This document shows positions 43,326 through 52,436 of a stretch of DNA of 64,000 nucleotides, in pieces. The DNA comes from Nitrospirae bacterium MYbinv3 (GTDB lineage: Bacteria > Nitrospirota > Thermodesulfovibrionia > Thermodesulfovibrionales > Magnetobacteriaceae). Below the pieces are notes generated by a model. That model was not told the origin of the DNA, searched no databases, and saw nothing but the letters and a program-made list of their open reading frames with translations. Position numbers and translations under genes: made by a program. The DNA is taken from positions 1 through 64,000 of the forward strand of contig PEAB01000011.1 in assembly GCA_002753395.1 (NCBI GenBank). The letters run 5' to 3'. The first letter of the stretch is position 1. Each line of letters opens with the position of its first letter.

Positions 43326-44996
43326 ATGCGGTATTCAAAGACGTTAATACCAACCTTAAAGGAAATGCCCTCAGATGCTGAGGCTATAAGCCATATCCTG
43401 CTTCTCAGAGGGGGTTATGTGAGGCAGTTGGCCTCTGGCCTATACATATATTTACCGCTATTCTGGCGTGTCTTGGAGAAGATCAACAATATATTGAGGC
43501 ATGAGCTAAATCGCATAGGTGCTCAGGAGATCTCGATGCCTGTGCTTAATCCTGCTGAGGTATGGCAAAAAACCGGCAGGTGGAACGACATAAAGGAAGA
43601 GATGTTCCGGTTAAAGGACCGCACAGGCCGCGACATGTGTCTGGCCATGACCCACGAGGAGATCATGACGTGGCTGGCGGCAAGGGAGCTCAAATCCTAC
43701 AGGGACCTACCTCAGGTGTGGTATCAGATACAGACAAAGGTACGAGATGAGGCCAGGCCTAAGAGCGGGGTACTAAGGACCAGGGAATTCATTATGAAGG
43801 ACAGTTACAGCTTCGATGTCGATGAGGAAGGGCTACAGAAAAACTATGACCTGCACATAGAGGCATACGACAGGATATTTAAAAGATGCGGTATAACCTT
43901 CTACCGGGTTGAGTCTGATCCTGGCATGATGGGAGGGAGTTCAGCTCATGAGTACATGGCTCCAAGCCTGGCCGGTGAGGATGAGGTGGCTTTATGCGGT
44001 TACTGCGGCTATGCGGCAAACGTGGAGTTGGCAGCATCAGTCCCCAAGGAGTATCAGTATGAGGAGACAGCCTTGGAAGAGGTCTTTACGCCCCAAAAGA
44101 GGACAGTTGAGGAGGTATCTGGCCACTTACAGATAGGTGCTGATAACTTTATCAAGAATCTGCTTCTCATAAGCGACGGAGGCCCTGTATTAGCCGTGAT
44201 CCGTGGCGATCAGGCACTGCATGAAAAGAAGGTCTCACGTATAATTGGCCCATTTAGACCTGCCCACAGGGAGGAGGTAGCAAGCATCCTCGGTGTGGAG
44301 GCCGGGTTTATTGGCCCTATGGGGCACAAGGTTCGTATAATCGCTGACAATGTCCTAATGACAGGTGTTTACGTAAGCGGCGCCAACAAGACGGACTATC
44401 ACGTCAAGGGCATCCGTCCCGACGTTGACTTTCAGGCTCAGTGGTACGACATCCACACGGTAAGGTCAGGAGACGGCTGTCCTCGGTGCGGCAATCCATT
44501 GAGGATAGAGCAGGTCATAGAGATAGGAAACATATTCAAGCTCGGCACCAAGTACTCGGTACCGTTAAACGCAGTTTATCTGAACAAGGATGGTGTTGAG
44601 GTTCCTATCGTTATGGGAAGCTACGGGATAGGCCCAGCACGTATAGCAGCAGCGGCCATTGAGCAGCACCATGACGTAAACGGTATCGTGTGGCCTGATA
44701 GCATTGCCCCTTTTGCGGTTGAACTCATCCCGCTTAACGTTAAAGACGAACTGACCTTAAGCGTTACCGAGAGGTTATACAGCGAGCTATCAAACAAGTC
44801 GATTGAGGTGCTCCTTGACGACAGGGACGAAAGGGCTGGCGTAAAGTTCAAGGACGCCGATCTGCTCGGTATACCATATCAGGTTATTCTTGGCCCCAAG
44901 AGCTTAAAAGAAGGCTTTGTTGAGGTAAAAAGGCGTAAGACCGGTAAAACGGAGCGATACACAATAGACAACCTAATCAGCAATCCCCCCTTTTAG
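43326..44996 (+). CDS. proS: Prolyl-tRNA synthetase, bacterial type
   Basis: A 556-residue class II synthetase. Motif 1 (ASGLYIYLPLFWRVLEKI), motif 2 (VRDEARPKSGVLRTREFIMKDSYSF) and motif 3 (VMGSYGIGPARIAAAAIEQ) are present. Between motifs 2 and 3 lies the YbaK-like editing insertion (about residues 225-385) that removes Ala-tRNA(Pro). The C-terminal anticodon domain includes VLLDDRDERAGVKFKDADLLGIP. The start ATG follows GGGGAATAATAA. Confidence 0.97.
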   Translation: MRYSKTLIPTLKEMPSDAEAISHILLLRGGYVRQLASGLYIYLPLFWRVLEKINNILRHELNRIGAQEISMPVLNPAEVWQKTGRWNDIKEEMFRLKDRTGRDMCLAMTHEEIMTWLAARELKSYRDLPQVWYQIQTKVRDEARPKSGVLRTREFIMKDSYSFDVDEEGLQKNYDLHIEAYDRIFKRCGITFYRVESDPGMMGGSSAHEYMAPSLAGEDEVALCGYCGYAANVELAASVPKEYQYEETALEEVFTPQKRTVEEVSGHLQIGADNFIKNLLLISDGGPVLAVIRGDQALHEKKVSRIIGPFRPAHREEVASILGVEAGFIGPMGHKVRIIADNVLMTGVYVSGANKTDYHVKGIRPDVDFQAQWYDIHTVRSGDGCPRCGNPLRIEQVIEIGNIFKLGTKYSVPLNAVYLNKDGVEVPIVMGSYGIGPARIAAAAIEQHHDVNGIVWPDSIAPFAVELIPLNVKDELTLSVTERLYSELSNKSIEVLLDDRDERAGVKFKDADLLGIPYQVILGPKSLKEGFVEVKRRKTGKTERYTIDNLISNPPF

Positions 44997-45674
44997 CTGC
45001 ATTATTGGATTGAAGGCTGGCTCGTATCCTCTTAAAAAAGCATTGTAGACTTATTTTTATAGTTTCGAGAGACTATGGATTCCCTCTTATACGCATATGC
45101 GTCAACTTAAGGATAATGCTGCCAGAGTATCCATATAGTTGGCTCTATTCTTTCGTTTTTCATAACAACAATGTTTAGTGAATTGTTGTATGATTAAATC
45201 GAGAAGCCCGTCTAAATGTGTAAACGATCTCATAGCAAAAATGTATAATGTATAAACAAACGAATTGTGCTGCTTTCAGTATACTGAGATGTTTTCCTGT
45301 CTTGTCAAATATATAACGGTGTAGGGCGCATAAGAACCCGATGGGAACAAAAACATACTTTAATGGGGTCAAGGGGACCAGTCCCCTTGCGGAGGGGTCT
45401 GAGTGGAGGGGTTGCGAACCCCTGCGGCAACAGACAGAGCATCCCCTTCTTTGACAAAACCCACGACTTTATTATGCACCCCCCCTTTACAAAACATGAA
45501 ATACTTAGTTAAACTTAATGCTGAGGACGGTATGCAAGACATATTGAGTTATCAAAAGATATGTACCCTTGAGTATAAGAGATACAGGTTATTCATATTA
45601 TGCGTGTAACGGGGTAGTGAAGTCTAAAGTATTTGGTGAGCGTGAGATTGATATTACTTAGATATTCGGTTGAC
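44997..45674. repeat. Gap with one GCATAAGAA-ended core repeat
   Basis: No convincing gene. 44997-45320 shows nothing beyond a 12-bp palindrome ACGCATATGCGT (45091). A repeat of about 159 bp spans 45324-45482: left end GGGCGCATAAGAA, core GGGGTCAAGGGGACCAGTCCCC and GGAGGGGTCTGAGTGGAGG, right end CCCACGACTTTATTATGCACC, the inverse of the left end. A 36-codon frame at 45498-45608 lacks a ribosome-binding site and is not called. Confidence 0.55.
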
Positions 45675-47165
45675 ATGAAGCATTGTTTTATCCTTGTATA
45701 TCTGATGTGCTCTATACTGTTATCTGTAGTTGAGGCCAAGGGTGAGATCGTTGTAAGCGACTATGAGGCACAGTTTACCGTTGTACCAAACGAATCGGGG
45801 AGATTTGAAGATGTCGCCGTTACCTTAAAGATCACCTATGAAACCACTAATCAAAGACTCAGTAATGGGTTTAAGTTTGTAGGTAAAGACAAGATTGAGA
45901 AGGTTAGCGTCTGGGATGAAAGCGGTGAAATCCCATTTAAGATCGAAGAACTCGTTGAACGTAAGATCAGCTTTAATTTTGCCTCTGTTAGCACAGGCAG
46001 CAAGGTCGTTATCATTAACTTCCTGATTGTCAACGCTATAAAGGAGAAGTTATTCACAAGTCATTTCGATGCCACATGGGTTGGAAACTGGTCTATACTT
46101 GTAAAAAACGCCCTCTACAGCTTTACATTTCCAGCTAGCTACAGTTATCAAAGCGTTACCACCAACTTCCCTTCCTATACAGAGACCAACGCCTCCGGTA
46201 GAAAGGTAATTATAATCTACCAGGCTCCATTAACTACCAGGCATTTCAGATTAGAGGTCAGCCCTGCAATCAATGGATACAAGTTTATATTTTTTATTAT
46301 ATGGGGCGTAGCCTCATTGTACATTGTTCTAATCAGCATAATCAAGCGAATTAGAATGCCAGCAGCACAAATCTCAGATCCACAACAACCAACGGCAGCC
46401 GAGGCTGCGTATCTTAAGAAGGGATTTATACATGCCGTATGCGTAACAGTCTTTGATCTGATACAACGCGGGTTCATCCAGAGGATAGACAATCATTACA
46501 TACAATCCACAAAACCAAACAACACGATCAATAACCATGAGTATATTATTATGGCATTCTTTAGACAATCTGCAACCCTAAAAGGCTTCTTTAAGAACAA
46601 ACACGCTAAAGAACAATTTAAACGGGAAATTCTTGACTCACTGACAAAAAAGGGGTGCTTTGTTAGCAACTACGACAAGCAATCTGTCTTTTCTACAGTG
46701 ATTTTTAACTGCATCCTGGTCGCTGTTGTGCTCGTAGCGTCAGGTAACTACTTTGGGATTGGTGCCAAATATATCGCACAGTCCCTCATAATTTCTGTAG
46801 TCTGCACAATATGGGCAATAATATTCTTGCTTTCTCACACAAAATCAAAAAGAGCAAAGGAAATCTTATCTACAATAGAACAAACCGTAAAAAGGGATAG
46901 CTTGATAATAACAAACGACCCGCAATACAACCCTATGTTAAGCTATGCTGTTGCCATTATTGGGATGCCTATACTGTTAGGCACGGTGTATGACACATTC
47001 CTTGATACCGTATCCTACGCACGCGCCTTTCACCCTGGCGGAAGTACGGCGTGCAGCTCATGTGGCAGTTCGTCCTCTGGCGGTGATGGCGGTGGCAGCG
47101 ATGGTGGTGGTGGCGATGGCGGCGGCGGAGGGTGCGGAGGATGCGGGGGCGGCGGTGGTGATTAG
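45675..47165 (+). CDS. DUF2207/TIGR04222-like membrane protein with Gly/Cys-rich tail
   Basis: About 496 residues from the ATG at 45675; a TTG at 45633 would add 14. A signal peptide (MKHCFILVYLMCSILLSVVEA) is followed by an extracytoplasmic beta-rich domain (about 25-195), a membrane helix (FIFFIIWGVASLYIVLISII) and a cytoplasmic-looking helical domain with VFDLIQRGFI. Two more membrane helices and a last hydrophobic segment precede the tail. The final 44 residues, from HPGG, are almost only Gly, Ser, Asp and Cys and hold two C-x-x-C pairs, CSSC (Cys460/463) and CGGC (Cys487/490). The gene 3 bases downstream encodes a radical SAM/SPASM enzyme, so the tail is a plausible modification substrate. 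Plain Gly-rich tails do occur in DUF2207 proteins; the Cys pairs and the neighbour are the special points. Confidence 0.75.
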   Translation: MKHCFILVYLMCSILLSVVEAKGEIVVSDYEAQFTVVPNESGRFEDVAVTLKITYETTNQRLSNGFKFVGKDKIEKVSVWDESGEIPFKIEELVERKISFNFASVSTGSKVVIINFLIVNAIKEKLFTSHFDATWVGNWSILVKNALYSFTFPASYSYQSVTTNFPSYTETNASGRKVIIIYQAPLTTRHFRLEVSPAINGYKFIFFIIWGVASLYIVLISIIKRIRMPAAQISDPQQPTAAEAAYLKKGFIHAVCVTVFDLIQRGFIQRIDNHYIQSTKPNNTINNHEYIIMAFFRQSATLKGFFKNKHAKEQFKREILDSLTKKGCFVSNYDKQSVFSTVIFNCILVAVVLVASGNYFGIGAKYIAQSLIISVVCTIWAIIFLLSHTKSKRAKEILSTIEQTVKRDSLIITNDPQYNPMLSYAVAIIGMPILLGTVYDTFLDTVSYARAFHPGGSTACSSCGSSSSGGDGGGSDGGGGDGGGGGCGGCGGGGGD

Positions 47166-47168
47166 ATC

Positions 47169-48161
47169 GTGCTTAGGATATCCGGCTTTGATGAGTATTT
47201 CTACCTCCAATGGCATATAAATAGTCAGTGCAACTTACGCTGCGCCCACTGCTACGCACAGCAGGCCAACCCCCATCTTGGTGTGGAAGAGCTTTTCTTG
47301 ATCCTTGACAAGTACGTCGCTTTTCTCAAAAAAAAGGGAATAAAGGGCAGGATCCAATTCTCAGGCGGTGAACCATTTCTATCAAAAGAACTGTTTCCAT
47401 TACTTATGCAAGCAAAAAATAAAAACATCCCAACCAGAGTACTCTCCAATGGGACTCTAATCACCGTACAGGTCGCTTTTGAACTGGTCAAAACAGGTTG
47501 CCGCACCGTCCAGATATCCCTAGATGGCGATATTTCAGTGCATAATGACATCAGGGGGGATAAGGCCTTTGAAAGGGCGTTAGAAGGAGCCATACATCTT
47601 AGAAACAACAATATAAAGGTTACATTTCAGATGACAGTATCACGTCGAAATCACCTGTCGCTTAAGCCCGTTTACGACATCTCAAGGCAATATGCCAACA
47701 GGTTCTCCCTATCGAGATTCGTCCCGATAGGGTATGGTATTCAGATGAGTAACGATGTCCTGTCGGCAAAAGAAATGCGCGGGGTCTTTAAGACCTTCAC
47801 TAAACTGAAATCGGGCAATCAAATAGACACTCCGATGCGCGACCCCCTCTGGCATCCATTTTTCAACAGATGCAATCCCCATCTTCTTAGCGGTTGTTCT
47901 ATAGGTTACAACGGCATTTGTATCGACAGCGACGGAACGGTCTACCCGTGCAGGCGTCTGCCGATACCATTAGGAAACATCCTGACTCAGGACTTAGATG
48001 TTATCTACAATTCAAAAGTGCTCAACCAGTTGAGAGACAGAGACCTGCTCAAAGGCAAGTGTGGTAAGTGCCGCCTGAGGTGGCAATGCGGCGGCTGCAG
48101 AGCTATAGCATATGCGGTAAATAACGACTACCTGCACGAAGACCCTCAGTGCTTTTTTTAG
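47169..48161 (+). CDS. Radical SAM/SPASM maturase
   Basis: A 330-residue enzyme. The SAM cluster motif is C-x3-C-x2-C at Cys21, Cys25, Cys28 (SQCNLRCAHCYAQ), followed by FSGGEPFL (residues 64-71), VLSNGTLI and VQISLDGD. The C-terminal SPASM region has Cys235, 243, 251 and 261, then C-x2-C-x5-C-x2-C at 298-310 and a final Cys328, enough for two auxiliary iron-sulfur clusters. SPASM enzymes modify peptides or proteins (sactipeptides, quinohemoproteins, mycofactocin) or build cofactors. Its GTG start lies 3 bases after the stop of the Gly/Cys-tailed protein, with no separate ribosome-binding site beyond GGTGGTG in the tail codons, so translation is coupled. No recognisable RRE precursor-binding domain is visible. 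Confidence 0.9.
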   Translation: MLRISGFDEYFYLQWHINSQCNLRCAHCYAQQANPHLGVEELFLILDKYVAFLKKKGIKGRIQFSGGEPFLSKELFPLLMQAKNKNIPTRVLSNGTLITVQVAFELVKTGCRTVQISLDGDISVHNDIRGDKAFERALEGAIHLRNNNIKVTFQMTVSRRNHLSLKPVYDISRQYANRFSLSRFVPIGYGIQMSNDVLSAKEMRGVFKTFTKLKSGNQIDTPMRDPLWHPFFNRCNPHLLSGCSIGYNGICIDSDGTVYPCRRLPIPLGNILTQDLDVIYNSKVLNQLRDRDLLKGKCGKCRLRWQCGGCRAIAYAVNNDYLHEDPQCFF

Positions 48162-48199
48162 GTTGGCAGGCATGATGAAGTTGGGGAGCGCTACAATAT

Positions 48200-48311
48200 A
48201 ATGGAAGGCTTTGCCTACTAACGCAGGGGTTCACAACCCCCTCCCTCAGGCCCACCCACAAGGGAACTCGTCCACTTGGCCCCGTAAATGTCAGGCGTGG
48301 TTGCTTAAGCT
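48200..48311. repeat. Partial copy of the miniature-element core
   Basis: TAATGGAAGGCTTTGCC, GCAGGGGTTCACAACCCC, CCTCAGGCCCACCC, AAGGGAACTCGTCCACTTGG and GTAAATGTCAGGCGTGG, then TTGCTTAAGC. This matches the interior of the 35580-35745 element; the 18-bp ends are absent. Nothing else is seen between the SPASM gene and the TIR pseudogene. Confidence 0.65.
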
Positions 48312-48418
48312 GTTAGCTGATTTGGCGTACCTTAGTCTTTCACTTTCCTTTAATTCGTTAAGCAATTAAGCAATATGTAACTTGTTTTTTTAATCTAAGA
48401 CATGATAACTTACTGCTA

Positions 48419-48988
48419 ATGTGTGACGATTATATATACGACGTGTTTATAAGTTACAGGAATCGTGTTCCGTTAATTTGTGGGTGAAAAACCACTTTCA
48501 CAAGTTGCTAGAGTGGTGGTTAAAAGAGAACTTGTCTTATATGCCGAAATTTTTTTTGACAAGGGATGAGTATAGGAGATGATTGGTCTGAAGAAATTAA
48601 AATAGCATTGAAGCACTCACGTTGTTTAGTTGCAGTATTGTCAACTCAGTATTTCAATTCTTCCTGGTGTGTATCTGAGTGGAAAAGCATGGAAGAACGT
48701 GAAAGTCGATTAGGTTGTAAAACTATTTACCCTGTAACGTTTTTTGATGGTGAAAAGTTTCCTTTGTACGCTAAACGAAGATTCCCAAAAGATTTAAGTA
48801 AATGGAATCTTCCTGAGGATCATTACAACACAACAGTAGAATACTTAGAATTTCAAAGAGAAATGAAAATAATTACAGAAGAATTAGCAATAAAAATCGA
48901 ATCGGTGCCTCCGTGGCGACCTGACTTTCCAATCTTGGAAGTACCAGAAGAGCCAGAAACCAAATCGACTATGCCGGCGTTTAGATGA
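48419..48988 (+). pseudogene. TIR-domain protein gene with two frameshifts
   Basis: The frame from ATG 48419 begins MCDDYIYDVFISYRN, the first strand of a TIR domain, and stops at TGA after IC. The protein continues one frame away: WVKNHFHKLLEWWLKENL, then PKFFLTRDE. After a probable one-base insertion near 48571 it returns to the first frame as IGDDWSEEIKIALKHSRCLVAVLS, YFNSSWCVSEW and the end PPWRPDFPILEVPEEPE. The two shifts compensate, so a minimum of two single-base changes (near 48462-48471 and at 48571) restore a protein of about 190 residues. The family resembles the TIR-like proteins found beside some radical SAM peptide systems (FxsC type). Sequencing error is less likely because both shifts lie away from long homopolymers. 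Confidence 0.8.
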
Positions 48989-49113
48989 GCAAAGGTCTTG
49001 TAACAACGTTTTATTGGTTCCTTCTTACTTCAAGTGTGTTACTCAACTTAAGGTTAGCGACCAACTGGAGCTGAGGTTACAATCTATACAACCTTATCCT
49101 TTATAGGCTTTCC

Positions 49114-50186
49114 GGTAGTCCTGTAAAGGTAGTGATACTAGTTCATGGGCTAACTAGGGAAGCATTATAATGATGGATAAAATACCATACTGCTCCAATG
49201 TGGTTCTCTTTTTTTTTGTAAAAAGAAAGAGCTTTTCTGACTAATCTGGATATTCTTTGTCTCATTGTACAATTAAATCTTTCGATGTGGCTTGTTTTTC
49301 CACTTTCTTTTCCAACAGGACGATGTCTTTTTGATGGAATAATTCCTGCGTATGCCGTCCAAAAATCTGTATAACATACGGCGCATTGCCTATAAACAGG
49401 AGGAAGCTAATTCCATAATCCCTTAGCTCCTTCTATGTCACGGCTCCCTACAAAAGCACCAACCACTTTGCCAGAATCATCATCTAATGCTAACCAAATC
49501 CATTGTTTATTCTCCTTATTTCTGACATAATACCACATTTCATCACATTGGATTGTTAGACGTCCCTTTTCTTTTTTTTTTACATCTATATATTGAGGCA
49601 CTGTATCATGTTTTTGGTTCACATAATCTTGAAGGCAATGTTCAGAGACACCAGTAACACGTACAATTGCAGCTAATGCCATCCTCTCTAATAACAATTT
49701 ATCAATTAATCTCTCGTTTCTTGTGATATTATGATGTTTTGTGGATTTTCTACAAATTGTCTGCCGCACTCTTTAAACATAATTTTTTGTTTTCCGTTGT
49801 GAATGCTGCCATTTTTAACAATTTCCTTTGAACCACATTGTATGCAAGTCATAAATACAGTCTCCTTAAAATAAATTCTCAATGTATTATAGCACTGCGG
49901 TAACTTCAAATAACACCAAAGCATGTAAACCGTTTATTTTGCCATGTTCTATTTCTAAACTGTCGTTGTAGGGATACAGTCTCCTTAAAATAAATCCTCA
50001 ATGTATTAGAGCAAATCACAGCGATTCTCACTGATAATGAATGTAACTTATTGATATATAAGCAATATACTATAAAAATACAGCAAAATCCTTATAAAAA
50101 GCCATTCTGCAAATTCAGTGAGATTTGCTGAGCAAATCAGCCATTAAGAACAAAAATAGCGCCATCACTACTTCTGCAGGACTACC
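49114..50186 (-). mobile_element. IS1-type insertion sequence, decayed
   Basis: The ends are inverted repeats (GGTAGTCCTGTAAAGGTAGT and, on the right, the complement of ACTACTTCTGCAGGACTACC), 20 of 23 bases matching. The bases flanking it (GGCTTTCC and AATTTAAA) are not a duplication. Its length of about 1.07 kb exceeds classical IS1. Between 49859-49896 and 49977-50014 a 38-bp stretch is directly repeated (two differences), showing internal duplication of the transposase leader. The MITE at 5418-5694 uses the same ends. Confidence 0.85.
49143..49852 (-). pseudogene. IS1-family transposase, frameshifted and interrupted
   Basis: From the ATG at 49852 (after AAGGAG) comes an InsA-like zinc finger, CIQCGSKEIVKNG, with the second pair reduced to a single Cys (FKECGRQF). 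Reading leaves the frame near 49720 (after IIISQETR) and continues as RLIDKLLLERMALAAIVRVTGVSE, then QCDEMWYYVRNKENKQWIW and DDDSGKVVGAFVG. A TAG at 49409-49407 interrupts it. After that YTDFWTAYAGIIP, HIERFNCTMRQRISRLVRKALSF and FIHHYNASL complete the DDE-type domain to the stop at 49143. With the frameshift, the nonsense codon and a damaged zinc finger it is inactive. No IS1-style A6C slip site was seen at the shift. Confidence 0.85.
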
Positions 50187-50301
50187 AATTTAAAATACTT
50201 AGAGAGATGCAGGATATAGGTCTTCTGTGTGTACAGGGTTCTTATGGGTTGATGCGCCTGATTCAAGGGGAGCATGAGCCCCCCTTATTCTATTCGCTTC
50301 T

Positions 50302-50826
50302 TTATTTGGTGATTTTGCGGATGCCTATTTTTGCGTGACACTGGTTGCAAAAATTATCTGGTTCTGAGTGGCATCCTAGACACGTCTTTATGTTATCTTC
50401 TCCATTTATGATGACGTTGTCGTGTGTTGTCCTCCATTTTTCGAGATCCTTATGATTGTCTGGTGGTGGTATTGCAGAGTCTACGGATAGATTGAGTTGA
50501 TCTCTGAGCGGTTTACCGGCAGTATCTGTAAAGACGTGCTTTACTCCGACGTAGTCGTGACACTTGTTACAGAACTTATTGGGTTCACTGTGGCAGGTTA
50601 GACATCCTTCGGCTGAGACCTTTCCGGATCTGATCAGGTTCATGTGATTACCCCTGAACTTGTCAATTGGAAGGTGAAACCAGGGCATCACGTCCACGCC
50701 GGCAGGAACCTGTAGAGCAAGTTCACCGTGTCCGTCAGGTGAAGGTTTCTCTACGTTACAACTGAATATCAATACGCAACACAGAACAGTCAACAGCGAG
50801 AGTATCTTAAATTGGCCATTATTCAT
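50302..50826 (-). CDS. dsrJ: DsrJ-like tetraheme cytochrome c
   Basis: A 174-residue exported cytochrome. A hydrophobic N-terminus with a possible lipobox-like LIFSC (Cys23) anchors it. Four C-x2-C-H haem sites follow: Cys75/78-His79, Cys86/89-His90, Cys149/152-His153 and Cys160/163-His164. They form two similar modules, CLTCHSEPNKFCNKCH and CLGCHSEPDNFCNQCH. Its place directly after a dsrK-type gene points to the DsrJ role, carrying electrons on the periplasmic side of the DsrMKJOP complex; canonical DsrJ has three haems, so this is an atypical form. dsrO and dsrP do not follow; an IS1-type element lies 115 bases downstream. Confidence 0.75.
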   Translation of the reverse strand: MNNGQFKILSLLTVLCCVLIFSCNVEKPSPDGHGELALQVPAGVDVMPWFHLPIDKFRGNHMNLIRSGKVSAEGCLTCHSEPNKFCNKCHDYVGVKHVFTDTAGKPLRDQLNLSVDSAIPPPDNHKDLEKWRTTHDNVIINGEDNIKTCLGCHSEPDNFCNQCHAKIGIRKITK

Positions 50827-50828
50827 GA

Positions 50829-52427
50829 TTATATACCCTCCTTTGCACCAAGTACAATTGCTCTACCAACGAGCTGATGTATACCGCCGACTTCTTCCAT
50901 TGGAAATCCGTACGTTGGTAACATCTTAGACATTTGCGCCTTACATATTGCACATATAAGGGCGAGGAAGTTGACACCGTTATTTTTCTTGACATAGTGA
51001 TAGGCCTGCATCCTTGGCATAGCGCCCTTAACCCTTGTAGCAAGCATGTCGTCACCTAGGAGTCCCTGTCCGGCGCCACAACAGAAGGTTCGTTCTCTGA
51101 TGGTGTGTTCGGGCATATCGACAAACTTGTCACAGACGCCCTTTATAACGCCTCGTGGTATCTCAAACTGGCCGAACTCTGTACCGCCCATCTCTAATCC
51201 TCTGGCAACCTGGCAGGAGTCGTGCATAGTTACCGTGAATTCCTCATTAGCAGACTTGTCTATCTTTAAGGCGCCACGCTTTATGAGGTCTAACGTAAAT
51301 TCACATATGTGCTGAGGTCTTGGGTATTTTGGGTCCAGATAATCGAATGGACCAAACATCGTGTTACTATAGGAGGACAGCACGCGCCACATGTGTCCGC
51401 ACTCGCCGCCGATCACCCTTTTGACTTTTAGCTCTCGGGCAGCGTCCCATATCCTCTTGTTTATCTTTTTCATGTGCTCGTAGTTGTGGATGAACAGGCC
51501 GAAGTTACCGCCCTCCGAGGCATGCGTGCTCATAGTCCAGCTTATGCCGGCCTGATGAAACACCTTTGCGTAGCCGTATAGGGACTCTATGTGAGGGGAG
51601 GCAAAGAAGTCTGCCGATGGTGTAACAAACAGAACATCAGCGCCCTCCTCATCAATCGGTATCCTTATGTCCTCTACTCCTGTGGTCTCTATGAGTTCGT
51701 CCTGGACAAACTCCAAAGCGTTTACGATAGCATTTTGTTGCATACCGAGGTTGTTACCAATCACCTGAGCCTTGTCTATGATCTCGTGTAGATACTTCTG
51801 CACAAGGCCCACGCTGTTGAGTATCTCGCGTGCTGCCATTGTGATCTCTGCAGTGTCTATGCCGTAGGGGCAGAACACCGAGCATCTGCGGCACTCAGAA
51901 CACTGATAAAAGTATGTATACCACATGGCCAAGAGTTCCTCTGAGAGTTCTTCACCGTTGACAAACTTACTGCCAAACAGTCTGCCCTGTACGGTAAAGT
52001 AACGTCTGTACACACGTCTCATCAGTTCCTGTCGTGCTACTGGCATATTGAGAGGGTCGCCCGTGCCTAAGTAATAGTGGCACTTATCGGTGCATGCACC
52101 GCATCTTACGCATATATCTAAAAACAGCTTAACTGATCTGTATTTTTTAAGTATTTCATCCATTTTTGCAAGAAATACCTCTTTCCAGTCGGGCCGCAGG
52201 CCGTTTTCAGGATAACCGAGCCTTGCCAAGACCTCCTTGGATGTCAAGAGCTGAGGTTTTACCATAACCAAGGCATCAGGGGTTAGCTTTGGTACCTCTA
52301 TATCACCGGTCAATTCGACAGGATAATATTTGATCTTTTCAAACTTAATATACTCCTGAATTATTTCATTTGGTTCTCTATCTGCTCCACTGTGGTGTTT
52401 TGTATCTGGAGCTTTTTCTTCAGCCAT
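50829..52427 (-). CDS. dsrK: DsrK-like iron-sulfur protein (HdrD family)
   Basis: A 532-residue cytoplasmic subunit of a DsrMK-type membrane complex. The first cluster motif is CVRCGACTDKC (Cys106, 109, 112, 116) followed by GTGDPLNMPVARQEL, which is diagnostic for DsrK. The second is QCSECRRCSVFCPYGIDTAEI. Two CCG-type segments follow in the HdrD domain (HDSCQVARG with TFCCGAGQG, and CAICKAQM), which bind the unusual 4Fe-4S cluster used for disulfide/trisulfide reduction. The partner substrate is DsrC, encoded just upstream. The gene is 9 bases after dsrM and 2 bases before dsrJ. Confidence 0.92.
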   Translation of the reverse strand: MAEEKAPDTKHHSGADREPNEIIQEYIKFEKIKYYPVELTGDIEVPKLTPDALVMVKPQLLTSKEVLARLGYPENGLRPDWKEVFLAKMDEILKKYRSVKLFLDICVRCGACTDKCHYYLGTGDPLNMPVARQELMRRVYRRYFTVQGRLFGSKFVNGEELSEELLAMWYTYFYQCSECRRCSVFCPYGIDTAEITMAAREILNSVGLVQKYLHEIIDKAQVIGNNLGMQQNAIVNALEFVQDELIETTGVEDIRIPIDEEGADVLFVTPSADFFASPHIESLYGYAKVFHQAGISWTMSTHASEGGNFGLFIHNYEHMKKINKRIWDAARELKVKRVIGGECGHMWRVLSSYSNTMFGPFDYLDPKYPRPQHICEFTLDLIKRGALKIDKSANEEFTVTMHDSCQVARGLEMGGTEFGQFEIPRGVIKGVCDKFVDMPEHTIRERTFCCGAGQGLLGDDMLATRVKGAMPRMQAYHYVKKNNGVNFLALICAICKAQMSKMLPTYGFPMEEVGGIHQLVGRAIVLGAKEGI

Positions 52428-52436
52428 TGTCTCCTC

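Noticed and set aside
45403-45609. Open frame of 68 codons before the Gly/Cys-tailed protein
   Set aside because: The first half reads the core repeat; the second half (from 45498) has no ribosome-binding site or recognisable content.
47030-48988. FxSxx-COOH (FxsABC) RiPP system
   Set aside because: There is a SPASM enzyme and a TIR-like gene, but no small FxsA-type precursor with the expected C-terminus and the SPASM protein is shorter than FxsB; only a loose resemblance is claimed.
49690-49730. Programmed IS1-style frameshift in the transposase
   Set aside because: No A6C slip site lies at the frame change and the element also has a nonsense codon and a damaged zinc finger, so ordinary decay is more likely.
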